DNA of 64,000 nucleotides from JBMYTN01 sp049604415. Lineage in GTDB: Bacteria; Pseudomonadota; Alphaproteobacteria; Rhodospirillales; Rhodospirillaceae. Under the pieces are notes generated by a model. It was not told the origin of the DNA, did no database searches, and worked only from the letters and a program-made list of their open reading frames with translations. Shown here in pieces: positions 45,701 to 53,943 of this stretch (its first letter is position 1; each line of letters opens with the position of its first letter). The DNA is taken from positions 16,649-80,648 of the forward strand of contig JBMYTN010000017.1 of the NCBI GenBank assembly GCA_049604415.1, written 5' to 3'. The translations under genes and the position numbers were made by a program.

Positions 45701-46297
45701 GAGCACATCTTCCAGCCGGGTCAAGTTGCCCTCGGCGGCGCGCAGCCTTTGCTCGGATTCGTGGCGGCGGGCATGCAGGCCGCCAATGCCCGCAGCCTCT
45801 TCCAGCAAGGCCCGGCGCTGGGCCGGTTTGGCCCCGATCAGAGCCCCGACCTTGCCCTGGCTGACCATGGCCGTGGAGCGCGCTCCGGTGGCGGAGTCGG
45901 CGAACAGCAGTTGGACGTCCCGAGCCCGGACTTCCTTGCCATTGACCCGATAGGCCGAGCCGGAACCGCGTTCGATCCTGCGGATCACCTCCAACTCATC
46001 GGCGGTGTTGAACATGGTTGGTGCTTTGCGCGCGCCATTGTCGAGGCCCAACGTGACCTCGGCCACATTGCGTGACGGTCGATTCGCCGTGCCGCCAAAG
46101 ATGACGTCATCCATTTCCGAGCCGCGCAGCTGCTTGGCCGAGGTCTCACCCATGCACCAGCGCATGGCCTCGACCAGATTGGATTTGCCACAGCCATTGG
46201 GGCCGACCACCCCGGTCAGGCCGGGCTCGATCAGCAGTTCAGCGGGTTCGACAAAGGATTTGAATCCGACAAGGCGGAGCCTTGTGAAGGCGACCAA
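42800..46297 (-). CDS. smc: Chromosome segregation protein SMC
   Basis: A 1165-residue ATPase that loops and compacts DNA as part of condensin. It has the N-terminal Walker A VVGPNGCGKSNL, two long coiled-coil arms, a hinge around residues 500-630 (MGVESIAAKVTGPEVLARR), and a C-terminal signature LSGGEQALTA with Walker B VLDEVDAPLDDANV. It starts at a TTG (46297), as no ATG or GTG fits the family start AFTRLRLVGFKSFV; GGAG lies about 10 bp upstream. scpA/scpB are not in the window. Confidence 0.97.
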   Translation of the reverse strand: MVAFTRLRLVGFKSFVEPAELLIEPGLTGVVGPNGCGKSNLVEAMRWCMGETSAKQLRGSEMDDVIFGGTANRPSRNVAEVTLGLDNGARKAPTMFNTADELEVIRRIERGSGSAYRVNGKEVRARDVQLLFADSATGARSTAMVSQGKVGALIGAKPAQRRALLEEAAGIGGLHARRHESEQRLRAAEGNLTRLEDVLAALDGQLNGLRRQSRQAQRYRALSEDIRTTEAVVLRQRWLAAIQVLDHARKAFDAVQRTVAERTGVATTAERERDAANAAMQPLRDAEAEAVARLQRLVVAREQIEAEEKRLRQSAQENQLRLEQAGTDLARESERAQDAKAAQDRLRDERARLEEGREGELQAQEAAKEHLLVVNEETRALEQELTRLTREIADLEARTRSLTRESEQATHRTARQEQRLRDVEGRKAALQAETTSADQLEAARQDEARAVTALEDAQAARAAVEQRLAELRSGLDADRDRDRASRAVVTRLEAEAKGLEALLARTGGGGGKGGAAQGGRPVLEALSVAPGWETALAVALGDDLKRGEEAQAGVWWQALPPVTADQAPLPMGVESIAAKVTGPEVLARRLSRIGVVDSVGEGEALMAQLGPGARLVTQAGDLWRWDGFRIRAGTPVAGADAAARLETRNRLAAVSEDLVAARQAAEETGSVLAASEAAARDGAREETAARDRLRQAEGALNKARSARAVLEREAAAAEARLSSAVEAVERAVQDLEEARSQERDAKAALAGLGDGAALRTAAAHQGTELEDARARLVEARAERDRLTREAEDRARRIAAVEADLKSWTDRQGAAEGQITELTRRRDEAAEALAGLAGKPDALAEQRQTLGIEITQAEAQRTEAADALAGGERRRLESDRAAKEAEKALAAAREERVRLEAAVEQGDQSVRAVARETVERMDCAPEALPEKAHLGPDAELPPLEDQEERLRRLNRERDGLGPVNLRAEAEALELEEQINTLRLEQEDLVAAIARLRQGISELNREGRRRLLESFKQVDRHFRDLFTRLFGGGQAHLEMIESDDPLEAGLEIMASPPGKRLQILSLLSGGEQALTATALLFAVFLTNPAPICVLDEVDAPLDDANVDRFCSLLRELTGDTATRFLVVTHHRMTMARMDRLFGVTMAERGVSTLVSVDLKAAAEMVDS

Positions 46298-46327
46298 CGG
46301 GACGGGACTCCGGGACCAACAGACAGA

Positions 46328-46358
46328 ACAGGGGTGGCGGCAATAGCCTCCACCCCTT
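46328..46358 (-). terminator. Candidate terminator of the DsbA-like gene
   Basis: GGGGTGG and CCACCCC pair exactly around a 12-nt loop, just after the DsbA-like stop. The minus-strand tail TGTTCTGT is only partly T-rich. Confidence 0.5.
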
Positions 46359-46366
46359 TTCAGCTA

Positions 46367-47002
46367 TCAGTTGGCGAGCGCGTCGTCCAGGACTTCGCGG
46401 AACTCATCCAGATCCGCATTGCCCCGGATCACGATCCGGCCGTCGATCAGGAAGGTCGGGGTGGAGTTGGCGCCGGCCTGGCGGGCGACCTGCTCGCCAG
46501 CCAGAATGCCTTGATAGACCACATCGCTTTCCAGGCAGGCCCGCACCCCGTCGCGCGGCAGGCCCATAAGGCCCGCATAGGATTCCAGGGCTTCTAGCGG
46601 GCTTGGGGCCGAGGCCCAGCGACGCTGATTTTTGAACAACACTTCCATGAAGTTGAAATACTGATCCTCCGGGGCGCAGCGCAGGATCATCGATGCGCCG
46701 GTGGCCAGTGGGTTGCCCAGGGAGTTTTCTTTGACCTCCCAGGCGATTTTGCCGGTGTCGATATATTCTTCTTTGATGGTCGGCAGCTTGTCGGCATGGA
46801 ACGACGCGCAATGGGGACAGAGCAGGGAGGAGATTTCCACCACCTTCACCTTGGCATCCGGATTGCCCATGATCCGGGGCTCATAGGTGAAATCGTAATC
46901 CTGTGCCCGGGTCGGCGTGATGGCGGTGATCAGGGCCAGGCAGCAGGCGATCCCCGCCAAAACAGCAAAACGAAAAACGGGCGCGGATGGGGTCCGGATC
47001 AT
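46367..47002 (-). CDS. DsbA-family periplasmic thiol:disulfide protein
   Basis: 211 residues from the ATG at 47002, with AGGAGGA about 9 bp upstream. A signal peptide (VLAGIACCLALITAI, ending near TRA/QD) precedes a thioredoxin fold with the active site LLCPHCASFH and the cis-Pro loop NSTPTFLIDG. It probably oxidises or isomerises periplasmic disulfides. Alphaproteobacterial relatives are DsbA/DsbG-like; the exact role is uncertain. It sits upstream of smc in the same direction, an arrangement seen in related genomes. Confidence 0.88.
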   Translation of the reverse strand: MIRTPSAPVFRFAVLAGIACCLALITAITPTRAQDYDFTYEPRIMGNPDAKVKVVEISSLLCPHCASFHADKLPTIKEEYIDTGKIAWEVKENSLGNPLATGASMILRCAPEDQYFNFMEVLFKNQRRWASAPSPLEALESYAGLMGLPRDGVRACLESDVVYQGILAGEQVARQAGANSTPTFLIDGRIVIRGNADLDEFREVLDDALAN

Positions 47003-47204
47003 GGGCAAGGGTCCTCCTGGAACAGCGGCGGGGCCAGCAAATGCAAAAAAAGATCTTCAATGCTGTGCCCGCACATTGGGGCGAAACCAAGGTCGTTCAA
47101 CACCCTGGGCCGTTTTAACCCTGTTCACGTCTAGGGGAGAGGCGTTTAAGACCGAAAGCATCGCGCCCCTTTTCTCTCCAAAAGTACGAATGTTCCTCAA
47201 TCCT

Positions 47205-47843
47205 CTACCGCCCGCGTCGCAGGATCGATTCGCCGAGGCGAGAGAGCACCGCCTGCAGCTCCGGATCGGTGACGGTCTCGACCCGGGCCGCCAGATCCTG
47301 CTGCTGCGCCTCGGACAAGGGCGGCGGTTTTGGCTTCTGGTTTTTGCGCGGCGGGCGGATCCGCCCCTGGGTCACCCGGATTCGGGCCACCAGACGCCGC
47401 CCAAGGATCATGTTTAGCCGCTCGACCAGCAGCCCCTGTTGGGTTTGGAATTCCAGCGCCGCCGGGCCTCCAGAGACTTTGACATGCAAAGTGCCGCCCT
47501 CGCTGTCCCGACCATCGCGCCCGCGCACCGCAGTCCGACGGTCCCGGGTCAGCTTTTCCGGGCAGCTGCGGGCCGCCAAGCGAGGGCCAACGATCTCGGC
47601 CCAATGCTCGAACAGGGCTCCACCGCCAAAGCCACGCTGGTGAAAGGCGGTGCGGGCCGCTTTCAGGCCGGTCTGGGCGATGGGCAGCATGGTGAAGCTG
47701 CGCTTGGGCAGCACCGGATCCGACGCTCTGCCATCTACTTTTTTATCCGGAGTCCCTCCAGATGGAACAGAGGCCGATTTCGCTTTGGCTTTCGGCGTGC
47801 GGGCGCCGGATTTGCTGGTTTTGCCTGCCGGACGGCGGGACAT
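47205..47843 (-). CDS. dciA: DUF721/DciA family protein
   Basis: 212 residues from the ATG at 47843. The DUF721 domain lies in the middle (HWAEIVGPRLAARSCPEKLTRD, GGTLHVKVSGGPAALEFQTQ, LLVERLNMILGRRLVARIRV). A basic, Lys/Ala/Ser-rich N-terminus of about 50 residues is probably unstructured. DciA proteins load the replicative helicase DnaB in bacteria without DnaC. It is divergent from mutY, a common alphaproteobacterial pairing. Confidence 0.85.
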   Translation of the reverse strand: MSRRPAGKTSKSGARTPKAKAKSASVPSGGTPDKKVDGRASDPVLPKRSFTMLPIAQTGLKAARTAFHQRGFGGGALFEHWAEIVGPRLAARSCPEKLTRDRRTAVRGRDGRDSEGGTLHVKVSGGPAALEFQTQQGLLVERLNMILGRRLVARIRVTQGRIRPPRKNQKPKPPPLSEAQQQDLAARVETVTDPELQAVLSRLGESILRRGR

Positions 47844-47964
47844 GGACGCACCTTTGCAATGGGACCAGAGCCGCAGCCATCGCCGCAGTCTGTCTTGATC
47901 AGATCTGGTGGGGGCATGATATGGCAGACGCAGCCCTGCAGTAACGCTCGATTTGGAGTCCCGC

Positions 47965-49101
47965 GTGACGTCTGCCCCCGGTTCCCCCCCTGAACAGTCC
48001 GGTCCAGGTCGCAACGCCGACGACTCCCATGCCGAGGCCATCCTGGCCTGGTATCGCCATTCAGCCCGCGTGTTGCCTTGGCGTGCGCCCTATGGTCAGC
48101 GCAATGATCCGTATCGGGTCTGGCTTTCGGAGATCATGCTGCAGCAAACCACGGTCGGGGCGGTGATCCCCTATTTCCAGAAATTCACCGCCAGATGGCC
48201 CACGGTGGGCGATCTGGCCGCTGCCCCCTTGGATGACGTGCTGACCGCCTGGGCCGGGCTCGGCTATTACGCCCGCGCGCGCAATCTGCACAAATGCGCC
48301 CGGGTGGTCGCCGAAGAGCGCGCTGGCCAATTCCCGGAGACGGAAGAGGCTTTGAAGGCACTGCCGGGAATCGGGGCCTATACCTCAGCGGCCATCGCCG
48401 CCATCGCCTTTGGTCACCGCGCCGTGGTGGTCGATGGTAATGTGGAGCGGGTCATGGCCCGGCTGTTTGCGGTCACCGAACCGTTGCCGGATAGCAAAGG
48501 GGCCCTGAAGGCCCATGCGGACAGCCTGACCCCGGACGCGTTTTCCGGCGATTATGCCCAGGCGGTGATGGACCTGGGGGCGACGATTTGCACACCGCGC
48601 AAACCGGCTTGCGGGCTCTGCCCTTGGGTCAGGCAGTGTGCAGGGCGCAAGCAGGGCATCCATGAGACGTTGCCCGCGAAGAGACCGAAAGCCGAGAAGC
48701 CAACCCGGCGCGGGACCGCGTTCTTTATCGAGCGCCCGGATGGCAAGCTGTTGATCCGACGCCGGGCCGAGAAGGGCTTGTTGGGCGGCATGATGGAATT
48801 TCCCTCCACCCATTGGGAGGAAGCGTCAATCCCGGAGCCGGAGATCGCGGCAGAACAGGCCCCAATGACAGCAGCCTGGACGCCGCTGCCCGGGCTGGTG
48901 CGGCACACCTTCACCCATTTTCACTTGGAGCTGCAGGTGCTGCGCGGCCAGGTCTCTGGCCGGGGCCTGACTGGAGCAACCGCGCCCCGGGGCCAATGGG
49001 TCGCCCCCGATGATCTGGGCGATCACGCTCTGCCCACGGTGATGGTGAAGGTGGCCCGGCATGCCTTGAAGTCTTTGGCCAAGGCCAACCGAAAGGGGTA
49101 A
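47965..49101 (+). CDS. mutY: A/G-specific adenine glycosylase MutY
   Basis: 378 residues from the GTG at 47965, preceded by TTGGAG 6 bp upstream. It removes adenine mispaired with 8-oxoguanine. The catalytic Glu is in WLSEIMLQQTTV and the Asp in VVDGNVERVMARL, with the helix-hairpin-helix LPGIGAYTSAAI between. The 4Fe-4S cluster spacing is intact in CTPRKPACGLCPWVRQC. The C-terminal NUDIX-like domain (RRAEKGLLGGMMEFPS) recognises the oxidised guanine. Confidence 0.96.
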   Translation: MTSAPGSPPEQSGPGRNADDSHAEAILAWYRHSARVLPWRAPYGQRNDPYRVWLSEIMLQQTTVGAVIPYFQKFTARWPTVGDLAAAPLDDVLTAWAGLGYYARARNLHKCARVVAEERAGQFPETEEALKALPGIGAYTSAAIAAIAFGHRAVVVDGNVERVMARLFAVTEPLPDSKGALKAHADSLTPDAFSGDYAQAVMDLGATICTPRKPACGLCPWVRQCAGRKQGIHETLPAKRPKAEKPTRRGTAFFIERPDGKLLIRRRAEKGLLGGMMEFPSTHWEEASIPEPEIAAEQAPMTAAWTPLPGLVRHTFTHFHLELQVLRGQVSGRGLTGATAPRGQWVAPDDLGDHALPTVMVKVARHALKSLAKANRKG

Positions 49102-49283
49102 GGCCTCGCCTCCTTTTATTCCTGCGGTCGATTTCCCAAATATCCAGAGACCGGGTTTTGTGACTGATCTGTGACGCCCTCAAGTCTCTCGTTCGGCCCT
49201 CTCGTCACAAGCTCTGGGCTTATGCCTTGAACCCGACCCCCGCCCACGTTTTTGGTCTACCGCTACTTTTTTGGAGAGGTTTT

Positions 49284-50780
49284 ATGCGGACTTTCGCCCT
49301 GTCCCTGTTGGCCACCATGGCTGTTCCGGCCATGGCCTTTGCCGAGCCCCTGGCTTTGACCGTCGTCCATGTCAATGATCTCGACCGCATGGAGGCCGAT
49401 GATGACCGTGGCGGCATCGCCAAGCTGGCGGCGATCATTGAGCGCGAGCGGGCCGAAGGCGGCAATGTGCTGGTGACCCATGGCGGCGACACCATCTCCC
49501 CCTCCTTGCTTTCAGGCATCGACCAGGGCGCCCATATGATCGACCTGCTCAATGGCATCGGCATTGATGTCATGGCGCTCGGCAATCATGAATATGACTT
49601 CGGCCCGGATGTGATGGTCCAGCGGGTTGCCGAAGCCAGCTTCCCCATTGTCTCGGCCAATTCCGTGACACCGGAGGGCGGCCTGCCCGAGGGCGTGCTG
49701 GATCACACCGTCTTCACCTATGGCGACTGGTCCGTTGGCGTGGTTGGCCTGACAACGCCGTCAACGGATGTGCGGTCTTCCCCGGCACCGGTGACCTTCG
49801 CGAGCGTCACCGAGACCGCAGCGGCCCAAGCCGAGGCCCTGCGCGCCGAGGGCGTTGATGTGGTCCTCGCCTTGGCCCACACCAATGTTTCCGAAGACGA
49901 AGCGCTGATCGACCAGGGCGCGGTGGATTTCATCCTGGGGGGTGATGACCATGATTTGCGGATCAAATGGTTTGGCGGCACCGGCTTTGTCGAGAGCAAT
50001 GCCCAGGCCAATTATGTCACCGTGATCGACTTTGTCTTCGACAAGGCCACCAATCGGGATGGCAGCGAGAAGCTGGTCTGGACCGCCGATTACGACGTCA
50101 TCGACACCACCGATGTCGCCCCCAGTGAAACCGCTATGGCGGCGGTGGCGGCCTATGTCGGCAAGCTTGATGAAGAAATGAATGTGGTCATCGGCACCAC
50201 GGAGACCCCGCTGGACACCCGGCGGCCTTCTGTGCGCGGTGGGGAAACCGCCTTTGGCAATCTGGTCGCCGATGCCATGCGCGAGGCCGTTGGGGCCGAT
50301 ATCGGCATCACCAATGGCGGTGGTATTCGCGCCGACAAGGAATATGACGCCGGAACCGAGCTGACCCGGCGCGACATCCAAAGCGAATTGCCCTTTGGCA
50401 ACCGCACCGTCCTGCTCGAGCTGAGCGGGGCCGATGTCTTAGCCGCCCTGGAAAACGGGGTCAGTCGGATTGAGGACACCGCCGGTCGCTTCCCCCATGT
50501 CTCCGGCCTCAGCTTCAGCTTCGATGCCGCCAAGCCCGCCGGCAGCCGGGTGATGGATGTAAAGGTCGGCGGTGCGGCGCTGGATCCGGCCAAGACCTAC
50601 AGCCTAGCGACCAATGATTACATGGCCAAAGGCGGTGACGGCTATGGCATGTTCGCCACCGCCAGTGTGGTGATCGATGCCTCCTCGGGCGATTACATGG
50701 CCAGCCAGGTGATGGCCTTCATTGAGGCCGCTGGATCCGTCGCCCCGAGCATTGAGGGCCGGATCACCCAGGTCGAGTAG
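49284..50780 (+). CDS. UshA-like 5'-nucleotidase / metallophosphatase
   Basis: 498 residues from the ATG at 49284, with GGAGAGG upstream. The signal peptide ends near AFA/EP. The N-terminal metallophosphatase domain has VVHVNDLDRM, THGGDTISPS, ALGNHEYDFG, LALAHTN and LGGDDHDL. The C-terminal nucleotide-binding domain has GGETAFGNLVADAMRE, NGGGIRAD and the base-stacking NDYMAKGGDGYGMF. The first metal motif reads HVNDLD where UshA has HTNDHH, so one metal ligand differs. It probably hydrolyses nucleotides or phosphoesters in the periplasm. Confidence 0.88.
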   Translation: MRTFALSLLATMAVPAMAFAEPLALTVVHVNDLDRMEADDDRGGIAKLAAIIERERAEGGNVLVTHGGDTISPSLLSGIDQGAHMIDLLNGIGIDVMALGNHEYDFGPDVMVQRVAEASFPIVSANSVTPEGGLPEGVLDHTVFTYGDWSVGVVGLTTPSTDVRSSPAPVTFASVTETAAAQAEALRAEGVDVVLALAHTNVSEDEALIDQGAVDFILGGDDHDLRIKWFGGTGFVESNAQANYVTVIDFVFDKATNRDGSEKLVWTADYDVIDTTDVAPSETAMAAVAAYVGKLDEEMNVVIGTTETPLDTRRPSVRGGETAFGNLVADAMREAVGADIGITNGGGIRADKEYDAGTELTRRDIQSELPFGNRTVLLELSGADVLAALENGVSRIEDTAGRFPHVSGLSFSFDAAKPAGSRVMDVKVGGAALDPAKTYSLATNDYMAKGGDGYGMFATASVVIDASSGDYMASQVMAFIEAAGSVAPSIEGRITQVE

Positions 50781-50806
50781 TCTACAGCTCTAGCCAAAAC
50801 CGTTTG

Positions 50807-50848
50807 AACGGGCCGCGTTTCGACAGGAATGCGGCCCGTTTCTTTTTG
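50807..50848 (+). terminator. Rho-independent terminator of the nucleotidase gene
   Basis: AACGGGCCGC and GCGGCCCGTT form an exact 10-bp stem with a 14-nt loop, followed by TCTTTTT. Confidence 0.92.
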
Positions 50849-50865
50849 GACCCCGAACGAAGCTG

Positions 50866-50990
50866 ATAGGGCGTGGCCAAGCCGCGCCCAGCGAACCAAA
50901 GGGAGCCGGGCCCCATGGCCCGCCCCGTCGGAGACAGGAGCGAAGCGACCTGTCGTGAGACACAAAAAATCGGCGCCCGGCGAGGGCCGC
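50866..50990 (-). repeat. Intergenic repeat family A, copy A-4
   Basis: Reverse orientation: GCCGGGCCCCATGGCCCGCC, CCCGTCGGAGACAGGAG, then CTGTCGTGAGACACAAAAAA and GGCGCCCGGCGAGGGCC. It occupies much of the 320-bp gap between the nucleotidase and the transporter gene. Confidence 0.85.
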
Positions 50991-51100
50991 ATATAAAGTG
51001 TCCTATGGCAAGAATCGGAATGCGCGCTGGCCCCAAGGGGCCTAAGGATACGGCTCCTCCAAGCCAACAAAACCAATAAGAAGTCGAAAGAGCCATCGTA

Positions 51101-52078
51101 ATGTCCACACCCCCCTCACCCCCTCCCGCCGGGAACGCTGCTCCGGGGCGGATCTATATGTCCGCCGGGGATTGGGGGCGGTTGATGCTGCTCTCTTTGC
51201 TGTGGGGCGGCTCATTCTTTTTTGTTGAGATCGGTCTGCGGGATTTACCGCCGCTGACCTTGACCTGCCTGCGGGTGCTGCTGGCCGCCATCGCGCTCCA
51301 AGCGCTGATCCGGCTGACCGGGATCGCGGAACCGCCGCCAAAGGGCTCCTGGAAGGAATTCCTGCCCCTGGCCCTGATCAGCAATGCCTTGCCGTTCTCC
51401 CTGATCGTTTGGGGACAGACCCATATCGACAGCGGTCTGGCCTCGATCCTGAACGCCATGACGCCGCTCAACACGGTGCTGGTGGCCCATTTGCTGACCA
51501 GCGATGAAAAGATCACCCCGGGCAAGGCGCTGGGTTTGGCTTTGGGCTTGTTTGGCGTAGTGGTGATGATCGGGCCTGAAGCCTTGGGCGGGCTTGGGGA
51601 TCAGGTGCTCGGGCAACTCGCCGTCTTAGGCGCGACGGTCAGCTATGGCTTTGCCATTGTCCGGGGGCGTCGGATCAAGGCAATGGGCATTGCGCCGGTG
51701 ACCGCCGCTGCGGGGATGTTGACCTGGGCCACCGTATTATTGCTACCCGTCGCGTTGGTGGTTGAACAGCCCTGGACACTCCAAAGCCTGCACTGGCAGA
51801 CACCGCTGGCCTTGCTCGGCTTGTCCCTGCTGTCCACCGCAGCGGCTTATTTGCTCTATTTCCGCATTCTGGCCGGGGCCGGAGCGACCAATATGGCACT
51901 TGTGACCTTCCTGGTGCCGATCACCGCCAATCTTTTGGGCATTGTCTTTTTGGGCGAGGAACCGGGCTGGGATCAGCTGTTCGGGATCTTGGCCATTGGC
52001 ACCGGGCTGGCCTTCATTGATGGCCGCTTGCCGCAAAAACTGTTTGGGCGGGGAAAACCGAACCAAGCTGAGAAATGA
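51101..52078 (+). CDS. EamA/DMT-superfamily transporter
   Basis: 325 residues with about ten membrane helices in two EamA repeats. The first starts LLSLLWGGSFFFVEIGLRDLPP and the second around LAVLGATVSYGFAIVRGRR. LTCLRVLLAA, TPLNTVLVAHLL and ALVTFLVPITANLLGIVFLGE are typical of the family. It probably exports a metabolite or amino acid; the substrate is unknown. No regulator is adjacent. Confidence 0.9.
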   Translation: MSTPPSPPPAGNAAPGRIYMSAGDWGRLMLLSLLWGGSFFFVEIGLRDLPPLTLTCLRVLLAAIALQALIRLTGIAEPPPKGSWKEFLPLALISNALPFSLIVWGQTHIDSGLASILNAMTPLNTVLVAHLLTSDEKITPGKALGLALGLFGVVVMIGPEALGGLGDQVLGQLAVLGATVSYGFAIVRGRRIKAMGIAPVTAAAGMLTWATVLLLPVALVVEQPWTLQSLHWQTPLALLGLSLLSTAAAYLLYFRILAGAGATNMALVTFLVPITANLLGIVFLGEEPGWDQLFGILAIGTGLAFIDGRLPQKLFGRGKPNQAEK

Positions 52079-52084
52079 GAGCGG

Positions 52085-52140
52085 TTTGCCAAAGCCAAAA
52101 TTCGGCTTGCGAAGCAAATACCGAAAGCACTCTTGCGAGC
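52085..52140 (-). repeat. Intergenic repeat family B, copy B-3
   Basis: Read on the minus strand: CGGTATTTGCTTCGCAAGCC, then GAATTTTGGCTTTGGCAAAC, the same layout as copies B-1 and B-2. It lies between the convergent transporter and gmk genes. Confidence 0.65.
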
Positions 52141-52148
52141 GCTCGGCG

Positions 52149-52811
52149 CTAGCGCTCCCGCATTTGGCCGACAAAGGCGGACAGGCCGACCTGACGGTCC
52201 CGGCGAAGGCGCTCGGCGGACAGGATCGCTTTGGCTTGGGCGATGGCCGTGTCCAGATCCACATTGTGGATGACATAGTCATATTCGGACCAGTGGCTGA
52301 TCTCGTCGAGCGCCTTGTCCATGCGGCGCTGGACCACCTCGGCGCTGTCCTGGGCCCGGCTGTGCAGGCGGCGTTCCAGCTCTTCCACGCTGGGCGGCAG
52401 GATGAATATGCTCACCAGATCGCTGCGGCTGCGTTCGCGCAGCTGCTGGGTGCCCTGCCAGTCAATATCAAACAAAATATCCCGGCCTTGACCGAGGGCT
52501 TCTTCGACCTTTTTGCGCGGTGTCCCATAATAGTTGCTGAACACCAGAGCATGTTCCAGCAAGCCATCCTCGGCGACCAAGCCGTGATAATCGTCTTCAG
52601 AAATGAAATGGTAGTGTTCGCCATCGACCTCGCCGGGCCGGGCCGGGCGGGTGGTCACGGACACGGACATCTCCAGCCCCGGCATCTGGTCCAGCAGCGC
52701 CCGGGCGATGGTGGATTTTCCGGCTCCGGAGGGCGAGGACAGCACCAGCATCAAGCCGCGCCGACGGATTCCGGTCGGGCCGATTTCGGACTGGTTTGGT
52801 TGGGTCAGCAT
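52149..52811 (-). CDS. gmk: Guanylate kinase
   Basis: A 220-residue enzyme that phosphorylates GMP to GDP. The P-loop SSPSGAGKSTIARALL, the GMP-binding SVTTRPARPGEVDGEHY and YGTPRKKVEEAL, and the Walker B-like ILFDIDWQGTQQL are present. The N-terminus has about 20 residues before the fold. yicC is 52 bp upstream, reproducing the yicC-gmk order. Confidence 0.97.
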   Translation of the reverse strand: MLTQPNQSEIGPTGIRRRGLMLVLSSPSGAGKSTIARALLDQMPGLEMSVSVTTRPARPGEVDGEHYHFISEDDYHGLVAEDGLLEHALVFSNYYGTPRKKVEEALGQGRDILFDIDWQGTQQLRERSRSDLVSIFILPPSVEELERRLHSRAQDSAEVVQRRMDKALDEISHWSEYDYVIHNVDLDTAIAQAKAILSAERLRRDRQVGLSAFVGQMRER

Positions 52812-52863
52812 CTGGACCGGGCTCCCTGGGAGTGCAGCAGCAAGATGAGGGACTGCAACGCGT

Positions 52864-53856
52864 CTATTCGATGTTTTGGACCTGCTCGCGGAAGCGGTCG
52901 ATGACGGTTTTCAGGGACAAGCCAATGCCGGTCAAGGCCACATCCTGGGATTTGGAACATAAAGTGTTGGCTTCCCGATTAAACTCCTGACAGAGGAAGT
53001 CCAGCTTCCGCCCCAAGGTGCCACCGGTCTGCAGCATGTCCCGTGCGCTGGCCACATGGGCCCCGAGCCGGTCAAGCTCCTCGGTCACATCTGCTTTCAC
53101 CGCCAGCAGGGCCAGTTCCTGGGCCAAGCGCTCTTCGGGCAACGGAGTCCCGGCACTGTTCTCAAGCAATTCGGCCAGCTTGGCCTGCAGCCGTTCCTTT
53201 ACGGCTTCCGGGCGCAGGGCGGCCAAATTGGCGGCCTGAGCGCAGAGCTCTTCGATCTCGACCAATTGATCGGTCAGGATTGCCAGCAGGCGCGCCCCTT
53301 CCGCCTGCCGGGCGGCCACCAACTCCTCAAGCGCCTGCTCAAAGCCCGCCAACAGGGCGGCATCGCGTTGGGTCGGATCCAAAGCCGTATCGGTGCCGTC
53401 TTCACCACTGCGCTCAATCACCCCCCGGGCGGCGATCAAGCCGTCCAGCGCCGCAGGGGCAATGGCCGGATTGTCAGGACTGTAGCGGCTTTCGGCCAAG
53501 GCGATCAGGCGGTCGAGCAGGGCCTCGTCGATCCGCCATTGGGCGTCGCCCTTTTGTTGATCTAGGGTCAGGGTGGCGCTGAGATTGCCGCGATTGATCC
53601 GTCCCGAGGCGGCTTTGCGCACCGGTCCATCCAAAGAATCGCACCCCGAGGGCATGCGCAGGCGCAGATCATTGCCCTTGCCGTTGACGGAGCGGACCTC
53701 CCAGGCCCAGGTCCAGGTCGTGCCTATTCCGGAAACGCCAGTTTTGTCGTCCGATTCCGGGCTGAGCTGCCCGGTGGTGCGGGCAAAGCCGGTCATGCTG
53801 GCGATCGGTTGGCCTATGCCAGCCTGGGGTGACCCGGCGGGATCGGATTTGGACAT
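52864..53856 (-). CDS. yicC: YicC family endoribonuclease-like protein
   Basis: 330 residues from the ATG at 53856, with GGGAGG about 5 bp upstream. The N-terminal block SMTGFAR and WEVRSVNGKGNDLRLRMP, and the C-terminal LGRKLDFLCQEFNREANTLCSKSQD define YicC. E. coli YicC has been linked to stress responses and RNA decay as a hexameric ribonuclease. Residues about 23-45 form an extra Ser/Thr-rich insertion. It precedes gmk, probably as one transcript, and is divergent from the SDR. Confidence 0.93.
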   Translation of the reverse strand: MSKSDPAGSPQAGIGQPIASMTGFARTTGQLSPESDDKTGVSGIGTTWTWAWEVRSVNGKGNDLRLRMPSGCDSLDGPVRKAASGRINRGNLSATLTLDQQKGDAQWRIDEALLDRLIALAESRYSPDNPAIAPAALDGLIAARGVIERSGEDGTDTALDPTQRDAALLAGFEQALEELVAARQAEGARLLAILTDQLVEIEELCAQAANLAALRPEAVKERLQAKLAELLENSAGTPLPEERLAQELALLAVKADVTEELDRLGAHVASARDMLQTGGTLGRKLDFLCQEFNREANTLCSKSQDVALTGIGLSLKTVIDRFREQVQNIE

Positions 53857-53943
53857 GCGCCCTCCCAAAGAGCAACCAATTGCGCGTAATACTGCGGGGG
53901 TTATATCGATCCCTGAGCATTGCCACAAGAGAAGGCCTGTCCA

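Noticed and set aside
44747..46075. Long plus-strand open frame opposite smc
   Set aside because: High GC and coiled-coil codon bias of smc keep the opposite strand open; no ribosome binding site or recognisable protein.
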